From the NCBI GenBank assembly GCA_030830145.1, contig JAURNO010000437.1, forward strand, positions 1 to 15,196: 15,196 bases of DNA. The letters are read 5' to 3'. This stretch comes from Verrucomicrobiota bacterium (GTDB taxonomy: Bacteria > Verrucomicrobiota > Verrucomicrobiia > Opitutales > Seribacteraceae). Below the pieces are notes generated by a model that searched no databases, was not told where the DNA came from, and was given only the letters and a program-made list of their open reading frames with translations. The position numbers were made by a program, and so were the translations under genes. Numbering within the stretch: position 1 is the first letter of the stretch; the number at the start of each line of letters is the position of its first letter. Of the stretch, positions 7,350 through 15,196 are shown in pieces.

Positions 7350-9185
7350 TCAAACGACGTGATTGAGCGCTTGAACCACATTGAGAGCATCATTTCCGAT
7401 ACTCTCCATTTCATTGAGGATGTCTACGTAGATCATCTCTGCCTTTAGGTTTTCCTTATCCTGCATTCTTTTGACTGCTGCTTTGCGCAATGATTTCCTG
7501 GAGGCGTCAATTCGGTCTTCGATGGCTTCCGCTTTTTGTATGTCCGGGATACTTCCATCTTTGAGATGAGTTTGGTATAATTCCATGAAATCAAGAATCT
7601 GTTCCGAGAATACTTTGATCTCCCGTTTGGTTTCCTCGGGTAAAGTTCTGTTTTTCCGATACTTGCGGTGGGCCAATTGAACGAGGCGGTGACAGCAGTC
7701 GCCAATGTCTTCCAATTCCCCGGTGACCCTCAGAAGCGAGGTAACCCGGAGAGCCCTCTCACCCGCTAGGCTCTCGGTCGTGCAATGAATGAGGGTCTGA
7801 GTAATGTCAAAGGCAAGTTCATCGCATTTTTCCTCGAGCTCTATAAGCTCTTTGATCAAATGGCCTTTGTCTTCTTCCGGGCTTTCGAACACCTCGACAA
7901 AGCCTTCGAACATGTAACGTGAGATAGCCGCCAACCTATTGATTTCCGCTTCCACAAGAGCCAAGTTGAGCTCTCCTGTTTTGGGTAGTACCCCAGATCC
8001 CTCGTAGTGTAAAGCTGCCAGACTCCCCGGTTTGGGCGCGTTTCCGTCTGTGGTCTTTGGTTTTACTATTCGTTCCACCAACCTGCCCAAGTGGGGGGTG
8101 AAACCGATCAGGAGTACAATGTTAGTCAGGTTAAAGAGGGTGTGGAATAGGGACAAATGCAATGGAATGTTTTTATCAACGATCGCTTTCTTGGCTTTTG
8201 CTATGTCATTTTCGGTGGGTTCGCCCTGGAAATCGTTGTCGACAAGATAGGCAGTCGCTTCTACCTGAGTGACGTCTTCCAGGTAAATGGATCCAGGCCA
8301 TATCCAGTCTACCATTCCAATAAAGGGATAAAAAAGAAGTAACATCCAACAGACCCCCGCTATATTGAAAATGAAATGGGCTCTGGCGGCTCTTTTGGCG
8401 TTAATGTTGGCTCCAATGGAAGCGAGCCAAGCCGTTACGGTGGTCCCGATATTTTCTCCCATCACGATGGCCGCCGCGATTTCAAAATCAATCCATCCGT
8501 TGATCGCTACAATGATGGTGATCCCCATGGCGGCCGAGGATGACTGGACTAAGATGGTAAGGAACACTCCGATCACCAAGAAAATCAGTACCGAACCAAA
8601 TCCATAACTATTAAGTTGTTCGATGAAACCTTGAATGCTGAGGACTAACTCTTGATCACCCGGGTCAGGGCTCTTGAGTAAACTCTTGACGTCGGGTACG
8701 GCGTTTTTGAGTTCGCTTAAGCCAAAGAAAAGCAAACCGAATCCGACGAGGAACTCTCCCGAGTGCTTAAACTTCGGCTTGCTCGAAAAAACCAAGGGCA
8801 AACCAATTCCGATTATCGGCAAGGCGATCTTGGAAAGGCTGAATTTGCCTATGGTTGCGATGATCCACCCGGTCAGCGTAGTTCCAAGGTTTGCCCCCAT
8901 GATTACCCCGATCGACTCAATGAGGGTAAGGAGTTGGGCGTTCACGAAACTGACGACCATAACCGTGGTTGCAGACGAGGACTGGACCAAGCAAGTAACC
9001 AACAAGCCTGTTCCCAACCCATAAAACCGGTTTTGAGTCATGGTGGCCATGATCCGTCGCATTCCCTCTCCGGCAACTTTTTGGATGCCCTCGCTCATCA
9101 CACGCATCCCGAACAAGAAGATTCCCAGACCCCCAAGGATATAGAGTAGTCTGACGATGAAGTCCCAAGTAGTTACGTTTCCCAT
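7350..9185 (-). CDS. Na/Pi cotransporter family protein (NptA-like) with C-terminal PhoU domain
   Basis: This 611-residue inner membrane protein would import phosphate with sodium. The family's paired QSSSA signatures are at residues 68-74 (VQSSSATT) and 214-220 (VQSSSAAM), each at the start of one half of the inverted membrane repeat, and each is followed by a G(A/E)N(L/I)GTT motif near 97-103 and 243-249. About eight or nine hydrophobic segments lie between residues 10 and 365. Residues 405-611 form a helical PhoU-like domain (ELEDIGDCCHRL, ESIGNDAL). I chose the ATG at 9185, with GGA 7 nt upstream. The frame is open 44 codons further, to 9317, but that stretch overlaps the porin's 3' end and has no membrane character. 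It lies 43 nt after the porin gene on the same strand, so it is probably co-transcribed and Pho-controlled. Some PhoU-domain members of the family export rather than import phosphate, or act on it in both directions. Confidence 0.93.
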   Translation of the reverse strand: MGNVTTWDFIVRLLYILGGLGIFLFGMRVMSEGIQKVAGEGMRRIMATMTQNRFYGLGTGLLVTCLVQSSSATTVMVVSFVNAQLLTLIESIGVIMGANLGTTLTGWIIATIGKFSLSKIALPIIGIGLPLVFSSKPKFKHSGEFLVGFGLLFFGLSELKNAVPDVKSLLKSPDPGDQELVLSIQGFIEQLNSYGFGSVLIFLVIGVFLTILVQSSSAAMGITIIVAINGWIDFEIAAAIVMGENIGTTVTAWLASIGANINAKRAARAHFIFNIAGVCWMLLLFYPFIGMVDWIWPGSIYLEDVTQVEATAYLVDNDFQGEPTENDIAKAKKAIVDKNIPLHLSLFHTLFNLTNIVLLIGFTPHLGRLVERIVKPKTTDGNAPKPGSLAALHYEGSGVLPKTGELNLALVEAEINRLAAISRYMFEGFVEVFESPEEDKGHLIKELIELEEKCDELAFDITQTLIHCTTESLAGERALRVTSLLRVTGELEDIGDCCHRLVQLAHRKYRKNRTLPEETKREIKVFSEQILDFMELYQTHLKDGSIPDIQKAEAIEDRIDASRKSLRKAAVKRMQDKENLKAEMIYVDILNEMESIGNDALNVVQALNHVV

Positions 9186-9228
9186 GATTAATTCCGTAGT
9201 TTTGTTATACCGTTCAAAAGTTTGTTTC

Positions 9229-10356
9229 TTACCAACTGATCCGAAGCCCGGAGGTGTACCCCCAGCCTTCGTATACGTCGGTGCCCAAGTTATCCATTTC
9301 CGTATACTGGATGGCATTCTGCCATTTCAGTTTGTGCCCATAGAAGAAATAATTGATTCCGAAAAAGTATTCCTGCATCTCCTCACCCCGACCAGCGAGA
9401 TCACGCTCATAGCGGGTAACGTCGACATCGAGAGGATCTTCGCTTTCCACATGGGTGTAACTGAAAACACCCTGTACTTGATCGGTGAAATCATAAAAAG
9501 GCATGAGTTGGATGCCCCAAACGTCACTTTGCGACCCATATCCGCTGGAAAAACTTAGGTCGCCCCAGAAATTGAGTTTTCCTTTTTGAAGTTTTGTAAC
9601 GATGGAAAAGGCGCTTTTGTGCTCGGGCGTTTGATTCAGAGGGTCTTCTTCCTGCATCATGAGATCGAACCGAACCAAGGCCTCGTCAAACTGATCGGTC
9701 TCCTCGAAATTGTAGCCCACCGAAAGGAGACCAAAGGTTCCGTAATCGAAGGCCTCGTCAAATTCCGGACCTTCGTCGCTCGAATAAATGCCCGCGAGGT
9801 AGTCCCAGTTTTCACGGCTTCCGGAGATTGAGGCACCCGTGAAATATTCGTTGGTAAACCAGATGTTTCTGGCGATTTTACCCCGTTCGAGTGTGTAAAG
9901 CTTCTTGGATGAAGTGGATCCGTGGAGGGTGAAGGGTGCGGATTGCTTGCCGACTTTTACCTTAATTCCTGAATCAGTGGACCAGGAGAGGTAGGTATCG
10001 GTAAGATTCCGGTAAAGAGGTTCGGGTTGATTGAGGTTCATGTTGGCCTCGGAATGCAGGGTGATTCCTCCAAACAGGTTGGCTTTGAATCCGAAACGCA
10101 AACGACGCCATTGGGAATCGGTGTCGGATGAACCATCCACGTCATTCTCAAAACTGTGGTAGTCCCCTTGAAGGCGACCGGTTAGGGCAAACTTGTTTAC
10201 GATTTCGTTGTCTTGGTTTTCATAAAGGACGACTTTGCTCCAGAGCTTATCATAGGAATTTGCGTCCTGTGAGAAACACACTCCGCAGAGGATAAGGCTG
10301 GAAAAGGCACAGTTGATGAATCTTATGGGTCGGTAATGAAGGAAGGACATGATCAT
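9229..10356 (-). CDS. Outer membrane porin of the OprO/OprP (phosphate-selective) type
   Basis: The protein has 375 residues. A signal peptide covers about residues 1-30 (hydrophobic FINCAFSSLILCGVC, cleavage probably after VCFS), followed by alternating beta strands with many aromatic and glycine residues. Family features are FALTGRLQGDYHSF early on, SQWRRLRFGFKANLFG, TDTYLSWSTDSGIKVKVGKQSAPFT, and ANIWFTNEYFTG-like loops. It ends in ISW, an aromatic final residue as expected for outer membrane assembly. Porin O/P members usually form trimers that pass phosphate or polyphosphate; selectivity here is inferred from the neighbours phoBR and the Na/Pi cotransporter. AGGA lies 9 nt before the ATG at 10356; a second ATG at 10350 is possible. 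The 115-bp gap upstream carries a Pho-box-like element. Confidence 0.85.
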   Translation of the reverse strand: MIMSFLHYRPIRFINCAFSSLILCGVCFSQDANSYDKLWSKVVLYENQDNEIVNKFALTGRLQGDYHSFENDVDGSSDTDSQWRRLRFGFKANLFGGITLHSEANMNLNQPEPLYRNLTDTYLSWSTDSGIKVKVGKQSAPFTLHGSTSSKKLYTLERGKIARNIWFTNEYFTGASISGSRENWDYLAGIYSSDEGPEFDEAFDYGTFGLLSVGYNFEETDQFDEALVRFDLMMQEEDPLNQTPEHKSAFSIVTKLQKGKLNFWGDLSFSSGYGSQSDVWGIQLMPFYDFTDQVQGVFSYTHVESEDPLDVDVTRYERDLAGRGEEMQEYFFGINYFFYGHKLKWQNAIQYTEMDNLGTDVYEGWGYTSGLRISW

Positions 10357-10394
10357 GATTGATTATCCTAATGAGTTTTCATTACGCTATTGGG

Positions 10395-10421
10395 ACGTAA
10401 TTGTTACAATTACGTTACAAT
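10395..10421. promoter_or_regulatory. Pho-box-like direct repeat overlapping a palindrome, upstream of the porin
   Basis: GTTACAAT occurs twice at 10403-10410 and 10414-10421, exactly 11 bp apart. On the minus strand this reads TTGTAAC, 4 bp, TTGTAAC, the same layout as the PhoB box (two 7-bp repeats with 4 bp between). The same DNA also holds a perfect inverted repeat: ACGTAATTG (10395-10403) and CAATTACGT (10407-10415) around a TTA centre. It is about 40-60 bp before the porin start codon, a suitable distance for an activator. The half-site differs from the enterobacterial CTGTCAT, so PhoB binding is inferred from spacing and context. No good -10 box was identified. Confidence 0.55.
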
Positions 10422-10471
10422 CAGGGTTTGGGGATTAGGATTGGATTTGATCCCGAAGACTGGATCCCGTT

Positions 10472-11311
10472 TCAGGATGCGATCGGAAACCGAAAGGAAA
10501 AGACGGAACCCTCTCCAAGCTTGCTCTGAACTACAATGTCCCCTCCGTGTGCTTCGATGATTTCGCGTACAATACTGAGACCTAATCCAGTGCCGCCCCG
10601 TTCCCTTGAACGTCCCTTGTCCAAGCGGTAAAATCGTTCGAAAAGCCTGTCCAATTCCTCTTCGGGAATACCCTCTCCATCGTCTTGGATCTTGCAGACC
10701 ACTAATTCCCCAGTTGAGTCGACGCTGGCCTGGATGTTGATGGTAGTCAGGTTTTCGGCATGCACCGTTGCGTTCTCCATCAGGTTTTCGAAAACGCTGA
10801 TCAGTTTTTCGGAATCTCCGATGATCAGTAACGGTTCGGTTGGCAAATCAATGCAAAGACGAGGCGTGTCTTTCTGGAGCCTGGATTTGAAATCCTCGCC
10901 GATCTGATTGATCAAGTCGGAGAGGTCGACGGTTTGCTTTTCCAAAGTGACGTCGAGCGCTTCCAGGCGGGCCAAGGAGAGCAAATCCTCGACCAAGGAA
11001 TTGAGACGCTTTGAATTTCTCTGGATTTTGAGAAGGAAATTCTTTTTTTGTTTTTCGCTCAAGCTCTGGTAATCTTCTATCAAGGTTTCCGAAAAGCCTT
11101 TGATAATGGATACCGGGGTGCGTAATTCGTGTGATACGTTTGCCACGAAATCTCTGCGTGCTTGTTCCTGTTCGTCCCTGCTTTGCCGGATGCCAGGTCT
11201 TCCTTTCGCCCAAATCGATTGCTCTTTTTTCCGGAATATTCTCCAGAAAGCGAATAACCCAGTTAGCAAAAAGCAGCCAAGCAGAACAAACAGCCAGACG
11301 TCGACAAACAT
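10472..11311 (-). CDS. phoR: PhoR-type sensor histidine kinase, short form
   Basis: The 279-residue protein has a single membrane segment (residues about 5-23), a short basic linker, a dimerisation/phosphoacceptor domain with VSHELRTP (His61) and a complete ATPase domain. The ATPase domain shows FENLMENA (N box, Asn180), DDGEGIP (G1), LFERFYRLDKGRSR (F box) and GGTGLGLSI (G2). Usual PhoR proteins also carry a PAS domain between the membrane and the kinase; there is no room for it here, and no periplasmic domain either. Sensing therefore probably comes from PhoU and the Pst complex. The start codon is 4 nt after the phoB stop, so the pair is translationally coupled; GGGT sits 7 nt upstream of the ATG. 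Naming as PhoR rests on pairing with PhoB and the phosphate genes around it, since the kinase core alone is not specific. Confidence 0.85.
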   Translation of the reverse strand: MFVDVWLFVLLGCFLLTGLFAFWRIFRKKEQSIWAKGRPGIRQSRDEQEQARRDFVANVSHELRTPVSIIKGFSETLIEDYQSLSEKQKKNFLLKIQRNSKRLNSLVEDLLSLARLEALDVTLEKQTVDLSDLINQIGEDFKSRLQKDTPRLCIDLPTEPLLIIGDSEKLISVFENLMENATVHAENLTTINIQASVDSTGELVVCKIQDDGEGIPEEELDRLFERFYRLDKGRSRERGGTGLGLSIVREIIEAHGGDIVVQSKLGEGSVFSFRFPIAS

Positions 11312-11315
11312 GGTA

Positions 11316-12014
11316 TTACCCGATTTTCTCGCTCAGACGATAACCCACCCCGCGGATCGTCTCGATTTCGAGTCCCGAGTCTGAGATCTTCTTTCGCACT
11401 CTGCGTATGTGTACGTCCACGGTTCGGGTCTCAACCTCGGCATCGAATTTCCACACGCCGAGCAGGAGATTGTCCCTCGTTTGTACCCTGCCTTTGCGCT
11501 TGAGGAAATAATGAATCAGCTTGAATTCCGTGAGGGTGAAATCAATTTTCTCACCAGCGATCGAAATGCTATGGTCATCCTCGTCGAGCATGAGTTTACC
11601 AAGCATGATTCGTGAACTGGTATCGTTTGTTTGATCGGCCAGGCGTTTCAAAATAGATCTTATCCGTAAGACAAGTTCCTGTGAGTCAAACGGTTTGCCC
11701 AAGTAATCGTCCGCACCTTGTTCTAGCCCTTTGATCCTGTGCTCCACTCCTGATTTTGCGGTAAGCATAATGACGGGCACTTTTTGCAGGAGGTTGTCCG
11801 AACGAATCATCCGTAAAAGTTGAAATCCATCCAGGTCGGGCATCATGACGTCCAAAATGATCAAGTCCGGATTGAAATCCCTCGCCTTGCCCAACGCCTC
11901 GAAAGGGTTGTTGGCGAATTTCACCTCAAAGCCCTCTTTGCCCAATTGGTAGTGCAAAAGATCGGTCAGGTCCTTTTCGTCGTCCACGACGAATATCCGT
12001 ATCCGTGATGTCAT
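11316..12014 (-). CDS. phoB: PhoB-type response regulator (OmpR family)
   Basis: The protein has 232 residues from the ATG at 12014; a TTG two codons upstream is a less likely start. The receiver domain (1-120) has the acidic pocket VVDDE, the phosphorylated Asp in LIILDVMMPD (Asp55 from this start), the Thr in MLTAKS and the Lys in GKPFD. The winged-helix DNA-binding domain (about 135-230) ends in the family's ETRTVDVHIRRVRKK recognition helix and the IRGVGYRL hairpin. It would bind Pho boxes and activate phosphate-starvation genes, with the porin and cotransporter just downstream as likely targets. It is the first gene of a phoBR pair, 187 bp downstream of phoU. No Shine-Dalgarno is visible. 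Assignment to PhoB rather than another OmpR-type regulator rests mostly on context. Confidence 0.87.
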   Translation of the reverse strand: MTSRIRIFVVDDEKDLTDLLHYQLGKEGFEVKFANNPFEALGKARDFNPDLIILDVMMPDLDGFQLLRMIRSDNLLQKVPVIMLTAKSGVEHRIKGLEQGADDYLGKPFDSQELVLRIRSILKRLADQTNDTSSRIMLGKLMLDEDDHSISIAGEKIDFTLTEFKLIHYFLKRKGRVQTRDNLLLGVWKFDAEVETRTVDVHIRRVRKKISDSGLEIETIRGVGYRLSEKIG

Positions 12015-12147
12015 AATCAAGCGACGATACCACGGTGAGGACCTTTAAATGGCAAGTGTGATTTCTAGGTCAGCTCGAATTAAGTAAAGGTTTTCAAGGA
12101 CTTGTTTCTTTGCAACCAGGGAGTTTGGCTTTGCCTATGGCATATCT

Positions 12148-12186
12148 AACAAAAGCAAGAAGAAGGGGTTTGTTCGACCCTCCTTC
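12148..12186 (-). terminator. Probable Rho-independent terminator after phoU
   Basis: Read on the minus strand, GAAGGAGGGT pairs with ACCCCTTC (8 bp with a 2-nt bulge) around a 7-nt loop, then a T-rich tract containing TTCTTGCTTTTG follows. It starts 16 nt after the phoU stop, so it would end the pst-phoU transcript and leave phoBR to a promoter of its own in 12015-12147. I see no convincing -35/-10 pair or Pho box in that stretch. Confidence 0.5.
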
Positions 12187-12201
12187 AAGACTCAGTGGAC
12201 A

Positions 12202-12879
12202 TTATTCCATCTCCTTGCGTAAGACTGATTTCTTGTATTCCGGGGCATGACGAACATCGCGACTGGTGGCCATAAAAACCGCTTCCTTGGAGATATTGAC
12301 TGCATGGTCGCATACTCTTTCGAGAGATTTTGAAATAAACAATGTTTCGAATACGGAAGATGCTTGGGACGGATCCTTTTCAACTACACTTTGACAAAAA
12401 TTATTGTTTTCTTGATGCAATTGATCGACTTCCAAATCAAGTTTCCAAATATCCTTGGCCTTTTCCTCCTCGAATTCTACGAACACGGATAATGCATCCT
12501 TGAGCATAGCCTGAGCAATTTTAGCCATCTTAGGTATTTCATGAAAGTCATGAGTTGTTGTCTTGCGGGATCGACGGGCAATGGCTTTTGCCTCATCTCC
12601 TATGCGTTCAACTTCATGGCTGATTTTCATCGTAGCCACAAGAAACCTAAGATCAGCTGCAACGGGTGCATGGGTTGATAAATAGGTGGTGATTGCATTG
12701 CTAAGCTCGTTTTCGAGTTCGTCGATTTCAAAATCCTTTTTCCTCACTGATTTGGCTAAAGCCGAGTCGCTTTCCATCAATGCCTGCATGGATGTTTTGA
12801 GCGATTCATTGGCCATTTGTCCCATGAGGATAAGCTTGGATTTAACGGTTTCCAAATTGTGTTCAAAGTAGGTCGTCAT
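12202..12879 (-). CDS. phoU: PhoU phosphate-signalling protein
   Basis: The protein has 225 residues from the ATG at 12879 (MTTYFEHNLE), close to the usual length of 220-240. A TTG at 12906 would add nine residues without any similarity to the family. It is all-helical with two PhoU repeats. Metal-cluster-type motifs are E(I)DELENEL in the first half and ERIGDEAKAIARR and ERVCDHAVNISKEAV (the usual E-R-x-x-D-x-x-x-N/A pattern) at the ends of the repeats. PhoU bridges the Pst transporter and PhoR, keeping the kinase in its inhibitory state when phosphate is plentiful, and limits uptake. It follows pstB on the same strand after 99 bp, which include an AT-rich stretch just before the ATG (TATTATATTAT) that could hold a secondary promoter; no Shine-Dalgarno is seen. 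A terminator-like hairpin follows. Confidence 0.92.
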   Translation of the reverse strand: MTTYFEHNLETVKSKLILMGQMANESLKTSMQALMESDSALAKSVRKKDFEIDELENELSNAITTYLSTHAPVAADLRFLVATMKISHEVERIGDEAKAIARRSRKTTTHDFHEIPKMAKIAQAMLKDALSVFVEFEEEKAKDIWKLDLEVDQLHQENNNFCQSVVEKDPSQASSVFETLFISKSLERVCDHAVNISKEAVFMATSRDVRHAPEYKKSVLRKEME

Positions 12880-12978
12880 GGATAATATAATAGAATTAGT
12901 TTTCAATCATTGTTGAGTTTGGTCTTATGAAATTATTTGGCAGCACACCCGAAACCTTCATGTTCTCAAAATTGAGAG

Positions 12979-13797
12979 TTATCCGAATTTCCCCGAAATA
13001 TAATCTTCGGTTTCTTTTTTGCTTGGATTGAGGAAGATTTTTTTCGTCAGATCGCATTCGATTAACTTACCAAGGTAAAAAAATGCGGTCCGATCCGATA
13101 CTCTTCCAGCCTGCTGCATATTATGGGTCACTACAACGATAGTGTATTCGTCCTTGAGCCCCAAAATGAGTTCTTCCACACGACCGGTAGCGAGAGGGTC
13201 CAAGGCAGAGCAAGGTTCGTCCATTAGGATGATTTCAGGTTCGACGGCAAGCGTTCGTGCTATGCAAAGACGTTGTTGCTGACCGCCAGACAATCCGTAT
13301 GCATTTTCGTTCAACCTGTCTTTGACCTCGTCCCAAAGAGCGGCCTTACGAAGGGATTCTTCGACCTTTTCATCTACGATCTTTTTGGATTTCACTCCTT
13401 GGATCTGAAGTCCATAGGCCACGTTTTGGTATATTGATTTGGGGAAAGGGTTTGATTTTTGAAAGACCATTCCAACTTTCTTCCGCAGTTCGATGACATC
13501 AACCGATCGATCTTGCAGATCAGTACCGTGAATCTCAATGGAGCCCTTGCCTATTCTTGCTCCCTCGACCAAATCGTTCATTCTGTTTAGGCAGCGCAGA
13601 AGGGTACTCTTCCCGCACCCGGACGGGCCTATGAAGGCCATCACCTCGTTGGGGAATATGTCGAGAGACACATTATGTAGAACTTTATTTTCACCGTAGA
13701 GAAAATCGAGGTTTCGAATGCTTATGTTAGCATTTCTTTCATCAGGTTCAGTAGCTTCTTCTGATTCGGTCGCATTTTGTTCGGGTACAGTTTGCAT
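12979..13797 (-). CDS. pstB: Phosphate ABC transporter ATP-binding protein PstB
   Basis: The protein has 272 residues. It shows Walker [10 protein letters not shown] (57-65), the PstB-typical [10 protein letters not shown] next to it, the Q-loop in [22 protein letters not shown] (Gln113), the signature [14 protein letters not shown] (169-182), Walker [14 protein letters not shown] (Asp193, Glu194) and the H-loop His225 in [10 protein letters not shown]. The FQKxNPFPKSI and MQQAxRVSD stretches are diagnostic for PstB among ABC ATPases. It hydrolyses ATP at the inner face of the membrane to drive phosphate uptake through PstC/PstA. The first 24 residues are an acidic, low-complexity extension before the usual start of the domain. 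The ATG is 15 nt after the pstA stop with no Shine-Dalgarno (the bases before it are CTCCTTC), so coupling to pstA translation is likely. Confidence 0.96.
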   Translation of the reverse strand: MQTVPEQNATESEEATEPDERNANISIRNLDFLYGENKVLHNVSLDIFPNEVMAFIGPSGCGKSTLLRCLNRMNDLVEGARIGKGSIEIHGTDLQDRSVDVIELRKKVGMVFQKSNPFPKSIYQNVAYGLQIQGVKSKKIVDEKVEESLRKAALWDEVKDRLNENAYGLSGGQQQRLCIARTLAVEPEIILMDEPCSALDPLATGRVEELILGLKDEYTIVVVTHNMQQAGRVSDRTAFFYLGKLIECDLTKKIFLNPSKKETEDYISGKFG

Positions 13798-13812
13798 TTT
13801 GAAGGAGTAGGG

Positions 13813-15196
13813 TTACCAGTGGTATTTTTTTCGAAGACGGTTGCGAAGGATCATTGAGAGACTTGCTATTCCCAATACGAGAACGAGAAATACGAATGCA
13901 GTGCCGTACTGCATGTCCGCAGTGTACTCGTTTTGGGGGATCTTGGCACTCACGACATAAATGTGATAGGGGAGAGCCATTACTCCCTGAAAGAAGAAAT
14001 CCGTCCAGTGTTCCAAGCCTTCCCATGGGAGTTCGGAGCGTTTTGCATAAGCCGCGGTGAACATGATGGGTGCGGTTTCTCCTGCTGCCCGGGCAACCCC
14101 GAGAATCGAGGACGTTAGAATTCCGGGCATTGCGTAGGGAATGACGCTTGTCCTGATCATTGTCCATTTGGATGCGCCTAAAGCCAAAGAGCTTTCCCGG
14201 AATCCCTGCGGAATCGAACGGAGAGCTTCCTCGCTGGCAGTGATTACGATAGGCAGAACCATAAACGCCAGAGTGAACCAGCCGGCTAGAAGGGAAACGT
14301 TCCAATCCAGAAAAATTACGAACAAGCCAAATCCGAAAAGTCCGAAGATGATGGAGGGCACTCCTGCCAAATTGAGGATTGCGAGCCTTACCAAAGACAG
14401 GAACTTTCCTGGTTTTCCGTATTCGGCCAAAAAGATTGCGCAAAAGACTCCAAGAACGATAGCGATTAACATGGCTCCCAGAACTAACAGCAAAGTCCCG
14501 ATTATTGCGGGGAATATACCGCCTCCCGAATAAGCGTAATCTTTGGAGGGTAAGGTGATTTCCATTGATTGCCGGAACGGAGCAAGACTTGACTGGATTT
14601 CGTCCCAAACCTCTTGCCCTCCATTTTTACCGAGTAAGGATTGGCGAATCGGGCCGTGAGCTGCGATTGCTTCGGCCAAATTAGCAAGTTCCTTGGGTCC
14701 CTCGCTTTTGCTGAAAACAGAGTAGTTCGTTTCGATCTCGTACCCTGAGTTGCACATGGCTTGAGAAAGGGGCGTTGGTAATTCTTGAAGAAACTCCAAA
14801 TAAGCTTTTTCTAAATTTTGGATCGAAACTTCGGTTGGGTTTTCGATCGAAGGGTATTGTAGGGCTCGAAAATACCTGATTTCATTTTCTACCTCTGCAA
14901 GACGACCACGCTCTTTCTCTAAATATCCCAGAATGAACTGGCTGATCGTTTCAGGCACTTGTTCAATTTCCAATTCAAAGTCCGCAGCGGTGGTTTGTGG
15001 ATCCGCTACTAGTTCTTTCCAAAAACTAAATTTTCCGAGCGAACTTTGCTTTTCCCTGGCCATGAATTCGACCATGGCCTTTTGGAGTCCATCCTCCGTC
15101 CATTCTTTCCGAATCGCTTTGATTCCAAGATTGAGTCGCTCGAGAGCCGCGTCATAGTCTGGACCTTGTTTGAAAGCATTCCATCTTTGGAGCATC
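13813..15196 (-). CDS. pstA: Phosphate ABC transporter permease PstA, 5' end outside window, large soluble region
   Basis: At least 460 residues are visible and the frame is open at the right edge, so the ATG at 15195 is probably internal. The permease domain covers about residues 225-455. It starts with the PstA hallmark [15 protein letters not shown] and goes on through FLAEYG and [19 protein letters not shown]. It then has the EAA loop [48 protein letters not shown] and a last membrane segment near 433-452. About five membrane spans are present. The preceding 220 or more residues are hydrophilic and largely helical, with no membrane span; ordinary PstA proteins (about 280-300 residues) have only a short linker there after a first span. 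By comparison with long PstA proteins of some other bacteria, the first span is probably further upstream and this is an extracytoplasmic insert. pstC and pstS are expected upstream, outside the window. Confidence 0.92.
   Translation of the reverse strand, partial: MLQRWNAFKQGPDYDAALERLNLGIKAIRKEWTEDGLQKAMVEFMAREKQSSLGKFSFWKELVADPQTTAADFELEIEQVPETISQFILGYLEKERGRLAEVENEIRYFRALQYPSIENPTEVSIQNLEKAYLEFLQELPTPLSQAMCNSGYEIETNYSVFSKSEGPKELANLAEAIAAHGPIRQSLLGKNGGQEVWDEIQSSLAPFRQSMEITLPSKDYAYSGGGIFPAIIGTLLLVLGAMLIAIVLGVFCAIFLAEYGKPGKFLSLVRLAILNLAGVPSIIFGLFGFGLFVIFLDWNVSLLAGWFTLAFMVLPIVITASEEALRSIPQGFRESSLALGASKWTMIRTSVIPYAMPGILTSSILGVARAAGETAPIMFTAAYAKRSELPWEGLEHWTDFFFQGVMALPYHIYVVSAKIPQNEYTADMQYGTAFVFLVLVLGIASLSMILRNRLRKKYHW

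Noticed and set aside
9186..9317. 44-residue N-terminal extension of the Na/Pi cotransporter
   Set aside because: It overlaps the 3' end of the porin gene, has no membrane character, and a better ATG with a Shine-Dalgarno-like GGA exists at 9185.
10446..10466. GATCC/GGATC pairing after the phoR stop as a terminator
   Set aside because: Only a 5-bp stem without a T-run; readthrough from phoR into the porin gene remains possible.
12964..12977. TCTCAA-AA-TTGAGA inverted repeat just after pstB
   Set aside because: Six-base arms with a 2-nt gap cannot form a stable hairpin and no T-run follows; likely chance.
13748..14608. A 286-codon minus-strand frame overlapping pstA and pstB
   Set aside because: It lies in another frame inside clear PstA codons, is Arg/Ser-rich and low in hydrophobic structure, and matches no family I recognise.
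1..15196. CRISPR arrays, tRNA or rRNA genes, insertion sequences, transposase or integrase genes
   Set aside because: None were seen by eye on either strand; no regularly spaced repeats and no mobile-element genes, including at the junction near 5500.

Overview
The window looks like a chromosomal piece of a bacterium of the Planctomycetota/Verrucomicrobiota (PVC) group, most likely a marine or saccharolytic Verrucomicrobiota. This is an inference from gene content. It rests on a DUF1501 protein, a very long secreted subtilisin with many ASPM/HYDIN-like modules and a GH30-like hydrolase, together with moderate GC and few strong Shine-Dalgarno sequences. No rRNA or tRNA was seen to settle it.

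Layout. Positions 1-4283 (minus) hold the first 1427 codons of a giant secreted S8 protease that runs off the left edge. Its upstream region (4284-4428) has a plausible sigma70-type promoter flanked by two perfect inverted repeats. Positions 4429-about 5500 (minus) hold the C-terminal two thirds of a GH30-like glycoside hydrolase. At about 5500 this meets, head to head and with no intergenic DNA, a DUF1501 gene (plus, to 6587) that has also lost its 5' end. Both genes lose their N-terminal coding sequence at the same point, so this is a rearrangement breakpoint or an assembly misjoin. A HAD-superfamily phosphatase or phosphomutase (6597-7277, plus) follows 9 nt after the DUF1501 gene.

From 7350 to the right edge every gene is on the minus strand and belongs to one phosphate (Pho) island. 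In transcription order it is: pstA (5' end outside the window), pstB, phoU, a probable terminator, phoB, phoR, a Pho-box-like element, an OprO/OprP-type porin, and an NptA-like Na/Pi cotransporter with a C-terminal PhoU domain. Together they would carry phosphate across the outer membrane (porin) and then across the inner membrane by two routes, an ATP-driven one (PstAB with PstSC presumably upstream) and a Na+-coupled one. PhoU and the PhoR/PhoB two-component pair would sense supply and set expression.

I found no clearly new system. The items most worth checking are the double-truncation junction near 5500, the 11-bp direct repeat overlapping a 9-bp-arm palindrome before the porin, and the large soluble region in PstA.
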